From Pseudomonadota bacterium (GTDB taxonomy: Bacteria; Pseudomonadota; Gammaproteobacteria; Burkholderiales; Burkholderiaceae_E), in the NCBI GenBank assembly GCA_023389055.1, contig JAEWFA010000038.1:71914-135913 (forward strand): a stretch of DNA of 64,000 nt, in the 5' to 3' direction. Below the pieces are notes generated by a model. It did no database searches. It saw only the letters and a list, made by a program, of their open reading frames with translations, and had not been told where the DNA came from. The position numbers and the translations under genes are program-made. Within the stretch, counting starts at the first letter, position 1, and each line of letters begins with the position of its first letter. This document shows, in pieces, positions 1 to 8,796 of this stretch.

Positions 1-1
1 C

Positions 2-40
2 GTCGACTGGATGCGCGAGTTCGAGAAGAGCCACGGCTGA
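2..40 (+). CDS. serC: Phosphoserine aminotransferase, C-terminal fragment
   Basis: Only the last 12 codons are inside the window, ending in TGA. The visible tail (VDWMREFEKSHG) resembles the conserved end of SerC, where E. coli has DFMVEFERRHG. SerC transaminates 3-phosphohydroxypyruvate, the product of the SerA reaction encoded 16 bases downstream, so the pair would form a serine-biosynthesis unit. The call rests on a short match plus context. Confidence 0.55.
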   Translation, partial: VDWMREFEKSHG

Positions 41-56
41 AGCGGGGGAGCACGAA

Positions 57-1241
57 ATGCGCAACCCGACCCGCGTGCTGGTGCTGAACCAGATCTCCGA
101 AAGCGGGCTCGCGCGGCTGCCTGCGCCCGCCTACCTCGTCGGCTCCGACGTCGACTCGCCCGATGCGATCCTGTTGCGCTCGGCCGACCTGCACGGCGCG
201 ACGATTCCGAGGTCGGTTCGCGCGATTGCGCGCGCCGGCGCCGGAACGAACAACATCCCGGTGGCGCAGATGAGCGCGCGCGGCGTGCCGGTGTTCAACG
301 CACCCGGCGCAAACGCGAACGCGGTCAAGGAACTCGTGCTCGCCGGCATGCTGCTCGCCGCGCGCAACCTGCCCGAGGCGCTGCGCTTCGTCGACGGAAT
401 CGACGCCGATTGCGCCGACATCGAGACGCTCGTCGAGCAGCGCAAGAAGGCGTTCTCCGGTTTCGAACTCGCCGGCCAGACGCTTGCCGTGATCGGCCTG
501 GGGCGCATCGGCTGCCTGGTCGCCGACGCGGCGATCCGCCTCGGCATGGACGTCATCGGCTACGACCCCGAGATCACCGTCGATGCGGCCTGGAGCCTGC
601 CCTCGCAGGTGCGCAAGGCACATTCGGTGGGCGAAGCGCTGCGCGCAGCCCGCTTCGTCTCGCTGCACGTGCCGCTGCTCGCCGCCACGCGCAGATTGAT
701 CGCCGCCGAAAGCCTGCGCAACGTGCAGCCCGGCACGGTGCTGCTGAACTTCTCGCGCGAGGGCGTCGTCGACGAGCCCGCAGTGCTCGCAGCACTCGAC
801 GAGGGGCGGCTGCTGCGCTATGTGTGCGACTTCCCGAGTGCCGCAGTCGACGCCCACGAGCGAGCGATCGCGCTGCCGCACCTGGGCGCCTCCACGCGCG
901 AGGCCGAGGAGAACTGCGCTCGCATGGTCGCCGACCAGTTGCGCGACTACCTCGAGAACGGCAACGTGCGCAACGCGGTGAATTTCCCCGACACCTTCGC
1001 ACCACGCGAGTCGGCGTTTCGCGTCGTCATCGCGAACGCCAACGTGCCGAACATGCTCGGGCAGATCTCGACGGCAATGGCGCATGCCGACCTGAACATC
1101 AACAACATGCTGAACAAGTCGCGCGGCGACATGGCATACACGATCGTCGACGTCGACAGCCCGGTCTCCGACGAGGCGATCGCGTCGATCGTGCACATCG
1201 ACGGAGTGCTCTCGGTGCAATACCTGCCGGCGGAGCGCTGA
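57..1241 (+). CDS. serA: D-3-phosphoglycerate dehydrogenase with C-terminal ACT domain
   Basis: This 394-residue enzyme would oxidise 3-phosphoglycerate to 3-phosphohydroxypyruvate with NAD, the first step of serine synthesis, in the cytoplasm. The Rossmann fingerprint GLGRIG lies at residues 147-152, the substrate arginine is in NFSREGV (R234) and the catalytic histidine is in PHLGAST (H275). From about residue 320 there is an ACT domain, the usual site of serine feedback inhibition. The ORF starts shortly after the presumed serC stop. One oddity: where related enzymes carry the catalytic acid just after the DFP motif (the DFPxEE region), this one reads DFPSAAV, so the Glu partner of the histidine appears to be absent or displaced. 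The assignment to the phosphoglycerate dehydrogenase family is firm; full activity is an inference. Confidence 0.9.
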   Translation: MRNPTRVLVLNQISESGLARLPAPAYLVGSDVDSPDAILLRSADLHGATIPRSVRAIARAGAGTNNIPVAQMSARGVPVFNAPGANANAVKELVLAGMLLAARNLPEALRFVDGIDADCADIETLVEQRKKAFSGFELAGQTLAVIGLGRIGCLVADAAIRLGMDVIGYDPEITVDAAWSLPSQVRKAHSVGEALRAARFVSLHVPLLAATRRLIAAESLRNVQPGTVLLNFSREGVVDEPAVLAALDEGRLLRYVCDFPSAAVDAHERAIALPHLGASTREAEENCARMVADQLRDYLENGNVRNAVNFPDTFAPRESAFRVVIANANVPNMLGQISTAMAHADLNINNMLNKSRGDMAYTIVDVDSPVSDEAIASIVHIDGVLSVQYLPAER

Positions 1242-1267
1242 AGCGCCGGCCCGTGCGGGTTTAGAAT
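1238..1267 (+). promoter_or_regulatory. Possible sigma-70 promoter for the TRAP operon
   Basis: A TAGAAT hexamer at 1262-1267 is a good -10 match, with CTGAAG 18 bases upstream as a weak -35. It lies in the gap between serA and the TRAP substrate-binding gene, about 45 bases before the ATG. The same TAGAAT hexamer precedes dapA and nrdJ in this window. Seen in sequence only. Confidence 0.35.
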
Positions 1268-1311
1268 GCTCGGCCCCGCAGCAACCTGTTCGAAACCGGA
1301 GGAGACCCACG

Positions 1312-2352
1312 ATGGATCGCCGTTCCCTGCTGAAAGCCGGCGCAGCCGGTTCGGCCGCGCTGGCCGCCCCGTTCGTCGTCACGCGCGCCGCGCATGCGCA
1401 GAACTACCGCTCCGAATACCGGCTTTCGACGGTCGTCGGCACCGCCTTCCCATGGGGCAAGGGTGCGCAGATCTGGATCGACCTCGTGCGCGAGCGCACG
1501 CAGGGCCGGATCAACATGAAGCTGTATCCGAACGTCTCGCTGATCAACGGCGACCAGACTCGTGAATTCTCGGCGATCCGCCAGGGCGTCATCGACGTGG
1601 CGGTCGGTTCGACGATCAACTGGTCGCCGCAGGTCAAGGAGCTGAACCTGTTCTCGCTGCCGTTCCTCGCGCGCAACCACGCGGGGCTCGACGCGATGAC
1701 GCGCGGCGAAGTCGGCAAGCGCATCCTGCAGATCGTCGAGAAAGCCGGCGTCGTCCCGCTCGCCTGGGGCGAGAACGGCTTCCGCGAGCTCACCAACTCC
1801 AAGCACGAGATCCGCACCCCCGCCGACATGAAGGGGCTGAAGTTCCGCGTCGTCGGCTCGCCGATCTTCAACGACACCTTCACGGCACTGGGCGCGAACC
1901 CCACGCAGATGAGCTGGGCCGACGCGCAACCGGCGCTCGCCTCCGGCGCGGTGGAGGGCCAGGAGAACCCGCTGCACATCTTCACGGCCGCCAAGCTGCA
2001 CACGCTCGGGCAGAAGTACGTCACGATGTGGGACTACGTCGCCGACCCGCTGATCTACGTCGTCAACCGCGACGTCTGGAACTCGTGGACGCCGGCCGAC
2101 CGGGACATCGTGCGCGCTGCGGCGCTCGAGGCCGGCGAGCAGGAGGTCGCGATCGCGCGCAAGGGCCTGACCAAGGACGACCAGTCGCTGGTCAAGGAGG
2201 TCGAGGCGCTCGGCGTGAAGGTCACGCGCCTGTCCGACGACGAGAAGAAGGCTTTCGAGAAGGCAGTCCACCCGGTCTACGAGAAGTGGACGAAACAGAT
2301 CGGCCCCGACCTCGTCAAGCGCGCCGAAGCCGCCGTGGCCGAGTCCACCTGA
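1312..2352 (+). CDS. TRAP transporter substrate-binding protein (DctP family)
   Basis: This is the periplasmic binding subunit of a tripartite ATP-independent transporter, 346 residues. The N-terminus has a twin-arginine-like signal (MDRRSLLKAG) followed by a hydrophobic Ala-rich core and an AHAQ cleavage region, so export by Tat is likely. The body shows the DctP-family pattern, including the region around KGLKFRVVGSPI and the NPTQMSWADAQPAL helix. Genes for the small and large permease follow in the usual P-Q-M order. The ligand cannot be read from sequence; TRAP systems typically take carboxylates or sulfonates driven by a sodium gradient. A GGAG ribosome site precedes the ATG. Confidence 0.93.
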   Translation: MDRRSLLKAGAAGSAALAAPFVVTRAAHAQNYRSEYRLSTVVGTAFPWGKGAQIWIDLVRERTQGRINMKLYPNVSLINGDQTREFSAIRQGVIDVAVGSTINWSPQVKELNLFSLPFLARNHAGLDAMTRGEVGKRILQIVEKAGVVPLAWGENGFRELTNSKHEIRTPADMKGLKFRVVGSPIFNDTFTALGANPTQMSWADAQPALASGAVEGQENPLHIFTAAKLHTLGQKYVTMWDYVADPLIYVVNRDVWNSWTPADRDIVRAAALEAGEQEVAIARKGLTKDDQSLVKEVEALGVKVTRLSDDEKKAFEKAVHPVYEKWTKQIGPDLVKRAEAAVAEST

Positions 2353-2422
2353 CGCACGCACGCGCGATCGGGCCGACCGGGCGCGAGCTTCGCCTCCGGC
2401 CGGCCCGTTCTCTTTTCCGGTC

Positions 2423-2938
2423 ATGACCGACTCGAAGCAAGCGGCCAGCGACGTCGATCCGCGCGTCGCTCCTTCTGCGCGGCGCCTGCCCGAAGACTGG
2501 ATCGGCGCCGCGGCCATGGCGGTGCTCGCGTCGATCACCTTCGCCAACGTCGTCGCGCGTTATTTCACCAACGAGTCCTTCGCGTGGACCGAGGAGATCT
2601 CGATCTCGCTGATGGTGGTGCTGACGATGGTCGCGAGCGCCGCCGCCGCCGCACGCAACCGGCACATCCGCATCGAATTCCTCTACGACGCCGGCTCGGC
2701 ACGACGCCGACGCGCGTTGGCGATGTTCGCGGAGGTCGCGTCGATCGTCGCGTTCCTGATGCTCTTCGGCCTGTCGCTGCGATTGCTGTGGGACGACTAC
2801 CGCTACGAGGTCACCTCGCCCGGGATCGGCGTGCCGCAGTGGTGGTACACCGTGTGGCTGCCGGTGCTTGCGCTGCTGATCGCCGCGCGCTCCGTGCAGC
2901 GGCTCGTACGCCTGGCGCGCAAGCGCAACGCGCACTGA
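2423..2938 (+). CDS. TRAP transporter small permease (DctQ family)
   Basis: A 171-residue inner-membrane protein with four predicted hydrophobic segments after a short polar N-terminus, the standard size and shape of the DctQ subunit. The WTEEISISLMV stretch after the first helix is typical of the family. It sits 70 bases after the binding protein and 48 bases before the large permease. DctQ is thought to stabilise the DctM channel and dock the binding protein. Confidence 0.92.
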   Translation: MTDSKQAASDVDPRVAPSARRLPEDWIGAAAMAVLASITFANVVARYFTNESFAWTEEISISLMVVLTMVASAAAAARNRHIRIEFLYDAGSARRRRALAMFAEVASIVAFLMLFGLSLRLLWDDYRYEVTSPGIGVPQWWYTVWLPVLALLIAARSVQRLVRLARKRNAH

Positions 2939-2986
2939 ACGCCCGAAGCGTCGAACGATGAATCGGTTCCGCTTCCTGCTCCCGGC

Positions 2987-4270
2987 ATGATCGACTTCGC
3001 GATCTTCGCGCTCTTCATCGCGCTCACGCTCGCCGGCGTGCCGATCGGCGTCGCGCTGATGCTCGGGGGAGCGCTTGCGATCGGCGCGGCCGACCTCGGC
3101 TGGCTGTCGATCCCGAACAACTTCTACGCCGGCATCGCGAAATACCCGCTGCTCGCGCTGCCGATGTTCGTGCTCGTCGGCTCGGTCTTCGACCGCTCGG
3201 GGGTGGCGGGCCGTCTGGTCCAGTTTGCGCTCGCCCTCGTCGGCCGCGGCCCGGGCATGCTGCCGATGGTCGCGATCGGCGTGGCGATGTTCATGGGCGG
3301 GATCTCCGGTTCGGGCCCGGCGAGCGCCGCCGCCGTCGGGGGCGTCATGCTCGCGTCGATGGCGCGCGCCGGCTATCCGCCCGCCTATTCGGCCAGCGTG
3401 ATCGGCGCCGCCGCTGCCACGGACATCCTGATCCCGCCGTCGATCGCGTTCATCGTCTACTCGGTGATGGTGCCGGGCGCATCGGTTCCCGCGCTGTTCG
3501 CTGCCGGACTCGTACCGGGCGTGCTCGCCGGCTGCGCGCTGATCGTCCCGGCGATCTGGCTGGCCAGGCGTCACGGCTTCGGCGCGGGCGAAACGAACAT
3601 CGCGCGTCCGCCGTTCCTGCGTGCGCTGCGCGAGGCCGCCTGGGGGCTGTTCGCGCCGGTGCTGATTCTCGGCGGGATGCGCATGGGGTGGTTCACGCCC
3701 ACCGAGGCGGCCGTCGTCGCCGTCTTCTACGGCCTGTTCGTCGGGATCTTCGTCTATCGCACGATGGGCGTGAAGGAGATCCTCGATTCGCTGATCGAAT
3801 CGGCCGAGGTCTCCGGCGTCATCATGATCGTCGTCGCGCTGGCGAGCATCTTCGCGTATGCGGTCAGTACGCTCGGCATCGCCGATCCGCTCACGCGCGC
3901 GATCCTCGAAAGCGGGATGGGCCCGTGGTGGGCACTCGCGGCGATCGTCGCCGTGCTGCTCGTCACCGGCATGGTGCTCGACGGCATTTCGATCTTCCTG
4001 ATCTTCGTACCGCTGCTTCTGCCGCTGGTGCAGGGCTTCGGCTGGGATACCGTCTGGTTCGGGGTGCTGCTCACGTACATGGTCGCGATCGGTCAGTTCA
4101 CGCCGCCGCTGGCGGTGAACCTGATGGTGTCGTCGCGCCTGGCCGGCGTGCGCATCGAGCAGACGGTGCCTTGGGTGATCTGGTTCGTGTTCGCGATGCT
4201 CGCGGTGCTGGCGGCACTGATCGCGGTGCCGGAACTGTCGCTTTGGCTGCCGAGGGCGCTGAACTTCTGA
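2987..4270 (+). CDS. TRAP transporter large permease (DctM family)
   Basis: A 427-residue, highly hydrophobic protein with about twelve membrane segments, the normal DctM length. Family hallmarks include the PLLALPMFVLVG segment, the GGISGSGPASAAAVGG loop and the PPSIAFIVYS segment, which line the sodium and substrate path in this superfamily. It closes the three-gene TRAP operon. The substrate is not evident from the neighbours, although serine-synthesis genes lie just upstream. Confidence 0.94.
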   Translation: MIDFAIFALFIALTLAGVPIGVALMLGGALAIGAADLGWLSIPNNFYAGIAKYPLLALPMFVLVGSVFDRSGVAGRLVQFALALVGRGPGMLPMVAIGVAMFMGGISGSGPASAAAVGGVMLASMARAGYPPAYSASVIGAAAATDILIPPSIAFIVYSVMVPGASVPALFAAGLVPGVLAGCALIVPAIWLARRHGFGAGETNIARPPFLRALREAAWGLFAPVLILGGMRMGWFTPTEAAVVAVFYGLFVGIFVYRTMGVKEILDSLIESAEVSGVIMIVVALASIFAYAVSTLGIADPLTRAILESGMGPWWALAAIVAVLLVTGMVLDGISIFLIFVPLLLPLVQGFGWDTVWFGVLLTYMVAIGQFTPPLAVNLMVSSRLAGVRIEQTVPWVIWFVFAMLAVLAALIAVPELSLWLPRALNF

Positions 4271-4369
4271 TCGCCGTCGAGCGTCCGAGCGTTCGCGGCA
4301 ACCCGGCTTTGACAACGCCGTGCGCATCGCGTTGAATCCGTTGGATCCCCGCCCTCCGGGAGCCGAATC

Positions 4370-4882
4370 GTGACGCTGCGTTCCCTGCTCTTCCTGGTCG
4401 TCTTCGGCGCGCTCGTCGCGTTCGTCCTCGTCAACTGGCAGGTGCTGAACGCACCGACCGTGCTGTCGCTGGCCTTCACCGAGGTCCAGGCGCCGCTCGG
4501 CCTCGTGATGCTCGCGTTCATCGTGCTCGTCACCGTGCTGCTGCTCGGCTACATCGTTTATCTGCAGATGTCGGGGCTGCTCGAGACGCGTCGCCACGGC
4601 AAGGAGCTGCAGGTGCAGCGCGAGCTCGCCGACCAGGCGGAGTCGTCGCGCTTCACGGAGCTGCGTGCGTACCTGGAGTCGCGTTTCTCGCGCAGCGACG
4701 ATCGGCGCGACGAGATCGAGCGCGCCGTGCAGGCGCGGCTCGACGCGCTCGAGTCGCAGGTCAAGGCGAGCGTCGAACTGCAGGGAAACTCGCTTTCCGC
4801 CGCCCTGGCCGAGCTGGCCGACCGCTACGATCGCGACCGTCGCGACCGCGATTTCCCGGCAGGCGAGCGCTTCGATCGCTGA
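4370..4882 (+). CDS. LapA-domain membrane protein with coiled coil
   Basis: A 170-residue protein with two N-terminal transmembrane helices (about residues 3-24 and 42-66) joined by a short loop, the arrangement of the LapA/YciS family, followed by a charged helical region predicted to form a coiled coil and an Arg/Asp-rich tail. In other bacteria LapA-type proteins help lipopolysaccharide assembly control, but this copy lies alone between the TRAP operon and nrdJ, so its role is not evident. It starts at a GTG codon about 100 bases after the TRAP operon. Confidence 0.7.
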   Translation: MTLRSLLFLVVFGALVAFVLVNWQVLNAPTVLSLAFTEVQAPLGLVMLAFIVLVTVLLLGYIVYLQMSGLLETRRHGKELQVQRELADQAESSRFTELRAYLESRFSRSDDRRDEIERAVQARLDALESQVKASVELQGNSLSAALAELADRYDRDRRDRDFPAGERFDR

Positions 4883-4961
4883 GCAAGCGCAGCGCGCGCC
4901 ACCTCGTCGGCCAGTGCGGATTTTGGCACGAAAACGCCGCGCGGAAAGCGCAGGCCGAAGC

Positions 4962-4967
4962 TAGAAT
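4962..4967 (+). promoter_or_regulatory. Possible -10 element upstream of nrdJ
   Basis: TAGAAT is a close -10 match in the 229-base gap ahead of nrdJ; no convincing -35 is placed 16-18 bases upstream. If used, it leaves a leader of roughly 140 bases. I looked in this leader for a cobalamin riboswitch core and did not find one. Confidence 0.3.
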
Positions 4968-5111
4968 GACGACCGGCGGATGCCCGATCGAATCCGGGAT
5001 CGCACGCCCGATCGCACGCCGATCGCCCCGCCCGCATCGCTGCGGCGTTCCTCGCTCTTTGCCCTCGCAACTTCCCATCATCTGCGAAAGCCAAAACAAC
5101 GGAACCCACGC

Positions 5112-8006
5112 ATGAAAATCGAAGACATCCTCGCCGCCCTGCCCGAGCAGGAAGTCACGATCGACGTCCTGCGCGAGAAGTACGCCAAGGGAGACGAATC
5201 GACCGCGCACGAGGTGCGCCAACGCGTGGCGCGCGCGCTCGCCTCGGTCGAACCGCAGGCACTTCGCGAGCACTGGGAAGGCGAGTTCCTGTGGGCGATG
5301 GAGCACGGGTTCGTTCCCGCCGGGCGCATCAACTCGGCGGCCGGCACCGACATCCGCGCAACGCTGATCAACTGCTTCGTGCAACCGATCGGCGACGCGG
5401 TCTGGGGCTATAGCGAGAGCGGTACGCCGGGCATCTACGCCGCGCTTCAGGAAGCCGCGGAGACGATGCGCCGAGGCGGCGGCGTCGGCTACGACTTCTC
5501 GTCGATCCGGCCGCGCGGCGCGCTGGTCAAGGGAACGCTGTCGCGCGCCTCGGGTCCGGTGTCGTACATGCGCGTGTTCGACAAGTCGTGCGAGACGCTC
5601 GAGTCGGCCGGGTCGCGGCGCGGCGCGCAGATGGGCGTGATGCGCGTCGACCACCCCGACGTCGAGGAGTTCATCGGCGCGAAGAACGACGGCTCGCTGT
5701 CGAACTTCAACATGTCGGTGGCCGTCACCGACGCGTTCATGCGCGCCGTGGAGGCCGACGGCGAATTCGAGCTCGTGCACGACGTGCAGCCCTTCGACGA
5801 GAACGGGCTGGGCCGCAATGCCGAGGGCAAATGGATCTATCGCAGGCTGCAGGCGCGCGAGCTGTGGGACCAGATCATGGCCTCCACCTACGATCACGCC
5901 GAGCCCGGCGTCATCTTCATCGACCGCGTCAACCGCGACAACAACCTGTCGTACTGCGAGCGAATCGAGGCGAGCAACCCCTGCGGCGAGCAGTTCCTGC
6001 CGCCCTACGGCTGTTGCGACCTGGGCAGCCTGAACCTCACTCGCTTCATCGTCGATCCCTTCGGCGAGAAGCCGGGCTTCGACTTCGAACGCTTCCGCCG
6101 CACGGTGGCGATTTCGGTGCGCGCGCTCGACAACGTTCTGGACCTCACGTTGTGGCCGCTCGAGGCGCAGGAGCGCGAAGCGCAGGCCAAGCGTCGCATC
6201 GGCCTGGGTTTCACCGGACTGGGCAACGCGCTCACGATGCTGAAGTTGCGCTACGACACCGACGAAGCGCGCGCCTTCGCTGCGCGCATCGCGCAATCGA
6301 TGCGCGACGTCGCCTACGAGGCGTCGGTGGAACTGGCCATCGAGCGCGGCGCATTCCCGTTGTTCGAGGCCGACAAGTGGCTTGCCGAGCCGCACGCGGC
6401 CGCGCGACTGCCCGAAGCGCTGAAGAAGCGCGTGCGCGAGCACGGCATCCGCAATTCGCACCTGTTGTCGATCGCCCCCACCGGAACGATCTCGATCGCC
6501 TTCGCGGGCAACGCGTCAGGCGGCATCGAGCCGGCGTTCTCGTGGACCTACACGCGACGCAAGCGCATGCCGGACGGCAGCAAGCAGGAATACCAGGTCG
6601 AGGATTTCGCCTATCGCATGTGGCGCCACCTCGGACACGACACGAACGCACTGCCCGACTACTTCGTCTCGGCGATGCAGATCTCGGCGCTCGACCACAT
6701 GCGCATGAGCGCGGCCGTGCAACCGTACATCGACTCGGCGATCAGCAAGACGGTCAACGTCGACGAGGAGTATCCGTACGAGGAATTCAAGACGCTGTAC
6801 TTCGAAGCGTGGCGCGCGGGGCTGAAAGGCATCACCACGTACCGGCCGAACAGCGTCATCGGCTCGGTGCTCAGCGTCGCGCCGTCGGCGAGCGCGCAGC
6901 AGCCGCAGGATCTCCAGGTCGCACCGGAGGAGTCCGACCGGCGCCTGCGCATCGAGCGCGTGCCGCAGCCGGCGTTGTCGTCGCTGCGCTGGCCGAGCCG
7001 CCCGAAGCTGCCCGGCGGCAACCTCGCGTATTCGTACATGGTCGAACCGCTCGACCAGCGTGCGTCGTTCTGCATCTTCATCGGCCAGACCGAAGAACCA
7101 TACCCGCGGGCCGACGGCACCATCGGGCTGCGCAGCGTGCCGTTCGAGACCTGGGTGAACGGCAACGAACAGCCGCGCGGCCTGGGCGCGATCGCCAAGG
7201 CGCTGTCGATGGACATGCGCTCGAACGACCGCGCGTGGCTGAAGATGAAGCTCGATGCGCTCGCGCGCACGCGTGACGAGCAACCGCTGCAGATGCCCTT
7301 TCCGCCCAACGGCGAAGTGCGCTGGACGCCGGGGCTGATCGCCGGTTTCGCCGAGATCGTCCGGCACCGCTGCGAGGAGCTCGGCATGTTCGAGGCACTC
7401 GACGAGCAGCCCTCGCCGATGGTCGACGCGATGATGTTCCGCAAGGAGCCGAAGTCCGGGCCGCTGGGAACGCTGTCGTGGACGGCCGACGTCGCCAACG
7501 CGGCGACCAACGACGACTTCGTCATCGGGGTGAAGGAGCTGCAGCTGCCCGACGGCACGCGCCGGCCCTACTCGATCTGGCTGTCGGGCGACTACCCGCG
7601 CGCCCTGGACGGACTGGCCAAGCTGCTGTCGGTCGACATGCACCTGATCGACGTCAACTGGATCGGCCTGAAGCTGCGCAAGCTGCTGAACTTCGGCGAG
7701 CTCAACGGCTCGTTCTGGGCGCAGGTGCCGGGCGAATCGCGCCAGCAGGTCTGGCCGAGCACGGTCGCCTACATCGCGGCGCTGCTGCTGCACCGCTTCA
7801 AGGTGCTCGGCCTGCTCGACTCCGAAGGCCGCGCGATCGGCGGCGCAGGCGCGCTCGCGCTGCCCGATCACGAAAAGGCCGAGTCGAGCAACGAGGCTCC
7901 GCTGATCGCGGGTCAGGCATGCCCGTCCTGCGGCGCACACGCGTACATCCGACGCGACGGTTGCATGTTCTGCACCGCTTGCGGGCACCAGGGCGAATGC
8001 GGGTGA
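5112..8006 (+). CDS. nrdJ: Adenosylcobalamin-dependent (class II) ribonucleotide reductase
   Basis: This 964-residue enzyme reduces ribonucleotides to deoxyribonucleotides using a radical from vitamin B12 coenzyme, independent of oxygen. The redox-active cysteine lies in INCF (C88) and the thiyl-radical cysteine in NPCGEQ (C291); the APTGTISI segment near residue 455 is also a class II hallmark. After about residue 620 a linker leads into two repeats of a TSCPD-type domain, and the protein ends in a CPSC...CTAC zinc-ribbon-like tail likely to carry the reducing cysteines. The ATG was chosen because similarity to the family begins there; the reading frame is open 132 bases further upstream. 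No nrdAB or nrdD is visible in the window. Confidence 0.93.
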   Translation: MKIEDILAALPEQEVTIDVLREKYAKGDESTAHEVRQRVARALASVEPQALREHWEGEFLWAMEHGFVPAGRINSAAGTDIRATLINCFVQPIGDAVWGYSESGTPGIYAALQEAAETMRRGGGVGYDFSSIRPRGALVKGTLSRASGPVSYMRVFDKSCETLESAGSRRGAQMGVMRVDHPDVEEFIGAKNDGSLSNFNMSVAVTDAFMRAVEADGEFELVHDVQPFDENGLGRNAEGKWIYRRLQARELWDQIMASTYDHAEPGVIFIDRVNRDNNLSYCERIEASNPCGEQFLPPYGCCDLGSLNLTRFIVDPFGEKPGFDFERFRRTVAISVRALDNVLDLTLWPLEAQEREAQAKRRIGLGFTGLGNALTMLKLRYDTDEARAFAARIAQSMRDVAYEASVELAIERGAFPLFEADKWLAEPHAAARLPEALKKRVREHGIRNSHLLSIAPTGTISIAFAGNASGGIEPAFSWTYTRRKRMPDGSKQEYQVEDFAYRMWRHLGHDTNALPDYFVSAMQISALDHMRMSAAVQPYIDSAISKTVNVDEEYPYEEFKTLYFEAWRAGLKGITTYRPNSVIGSVLSVAPSASAQQPQDLQVAPEESDRRLRIERVPQPALSSLRWPSRPKLPGGNLAYSYMVEPLDQRASFCIFIGQTEEPYPRADGTIGLRSVPFETWVNGNEQPRGLGAIAKALSMDMRSNDRAWLKMKLDALARTRDEQPLQMPFPPNGEVRWTPGLIAGFAEIVRHRCEELGMFEALDEQPSPMVDAMMFRKEPKSGPLGTLSWTADVANAATNDDFVIGVKELQLPDGTRRPYSIWLSGDYPRALDGLAKLLSVDMHLIDVNWIGLKLRKLLNFGELNGSFWAQVPGESRQQVWPSTVAYIAALLLHRFKVLGLLDSEGRAIGGAGALALPDHEKAESSNEAPLIAGQACPSCGAHAYIRRDGCMFCTACGHQGECG

Positions 8007-8043
8007 GGCGCGCGACGCCGCGAGGCTAGGCCGCGCGAAGGAG

Positions 8044-8796
8044 ATGGCCGAGCGAATCCTCGTCGTCGACGACGAAGAAGGCATCCGCGAGTTGCTGCTC
8101 GCGTACTTGAGCGACTTCGGGTTCGACGTCGCGGCGGTGGCCGATGGCGGAGAGATGCGCCGCCATCTGGCCGATCACCCGGTCGACGTCGTGCTGCTCG
8201 ACCTGGGTCTGCCGCAGGAAGACGGCCTCGTGCTGGCGCGCGAGTTGCGCAACCGCGCCGACGTCCCGGGAATCATCATCGTCACCGGTCGCGGCGAGCC
8301 GGTCGACCGCATTCTCGGGCTCGAACTCGGGGCCGACGACTACGTACCCAAGCCCTTCGACCTGCGCGAGCTCGTTGCACGCGTTCGGAGCGTACTGCGG
8401 CGCGTGCGCCCGGACGGCGCGGCGCAATCGCCGCAGCCCGCAGCCGCCGCGGACGAGCGTTTCCAGTTCGACGGCTGGCGCATCGATCTCGGCGCCCGCT
8501 CCATCGAGCGTCCCGACGGCACCGCGGTCGCCCTGACCACCGGCGAGTTCGACCTGCTCGCGGCTTTCGTGCGCCAGCCGAACCGGGCGCTCACGCGCGA
8601 CGAACTGATGGACGCGCTGTACCGACGCGAGGCCGGCCCTTTCGACCGCGCGATCGACGTGCTCGTCGGACGGTTGCGGCGCAAGATCGAGCGCGAGCCG
8701 TCCGAGCCGCAACTCGTCAAGTCGGTGCGCGGCGTCGGCTACCTGTTCGCCGCGCGCGTGTCGCCCGATCCCCGAGCCACCGATGCATTCCGCTGA
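8044..8796 (+). CDS. Two-component response regulator, OmpR/PhoB family
   Basis: A 250-residue DNA-binding response regulator. The receiver domain has the acidic pair in VVDDEE, the phospho-acceptor D53 in LLDLGLP, the Thr of VTGRG and the KPF lysine near residue 105. A winged-helix output domain follows from about residue 140, with the TTGEFDLL and VRGVGYLF motifs usual for OmpR-type regulators. The stop codon overlaps the start of the adjacent histidine kinase gene by 14 bases, so the two are almost certainly cognate and translationally coupled. The target genes are unknown. Confidence 0.95.
   Translation: MAERILVVDDEEGIRELLLAYLSDFGFDVAAVADGGEMRRHLADHPVDVVLLDLGLPQEDGLVLARELRNRADVPGIIIVTGRGEPVDRILGLELGADDYVPKPFDLRELVARVRSVLRRVRPDGAAQSPQPAAAADERFQFDGWRIDLGARSIERPDGTAVALTTGEFDLLAAFVRQPNRALTRDELMDALYRREAGPFDRAIDVLVGRLRRKIEREPSEPQLVKSVRGVGYLFAARVSPDPRATDAFR

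Noticed and set aside
2315..4597. A 760-codon minus-strand frame, rich in Arg, His, Asp and Glu, opposite the TRAP operon
   Set aside because: Long antisense frames are expected at this GC content. Its composition is that of a codon-bias shadow, and the plus-strand TRAP genes are unmistakable.
4883..5111. Possible cobalamin riboswitch upstream of nrdJ
   Set aside because: No B12-box core or matching stems were found.
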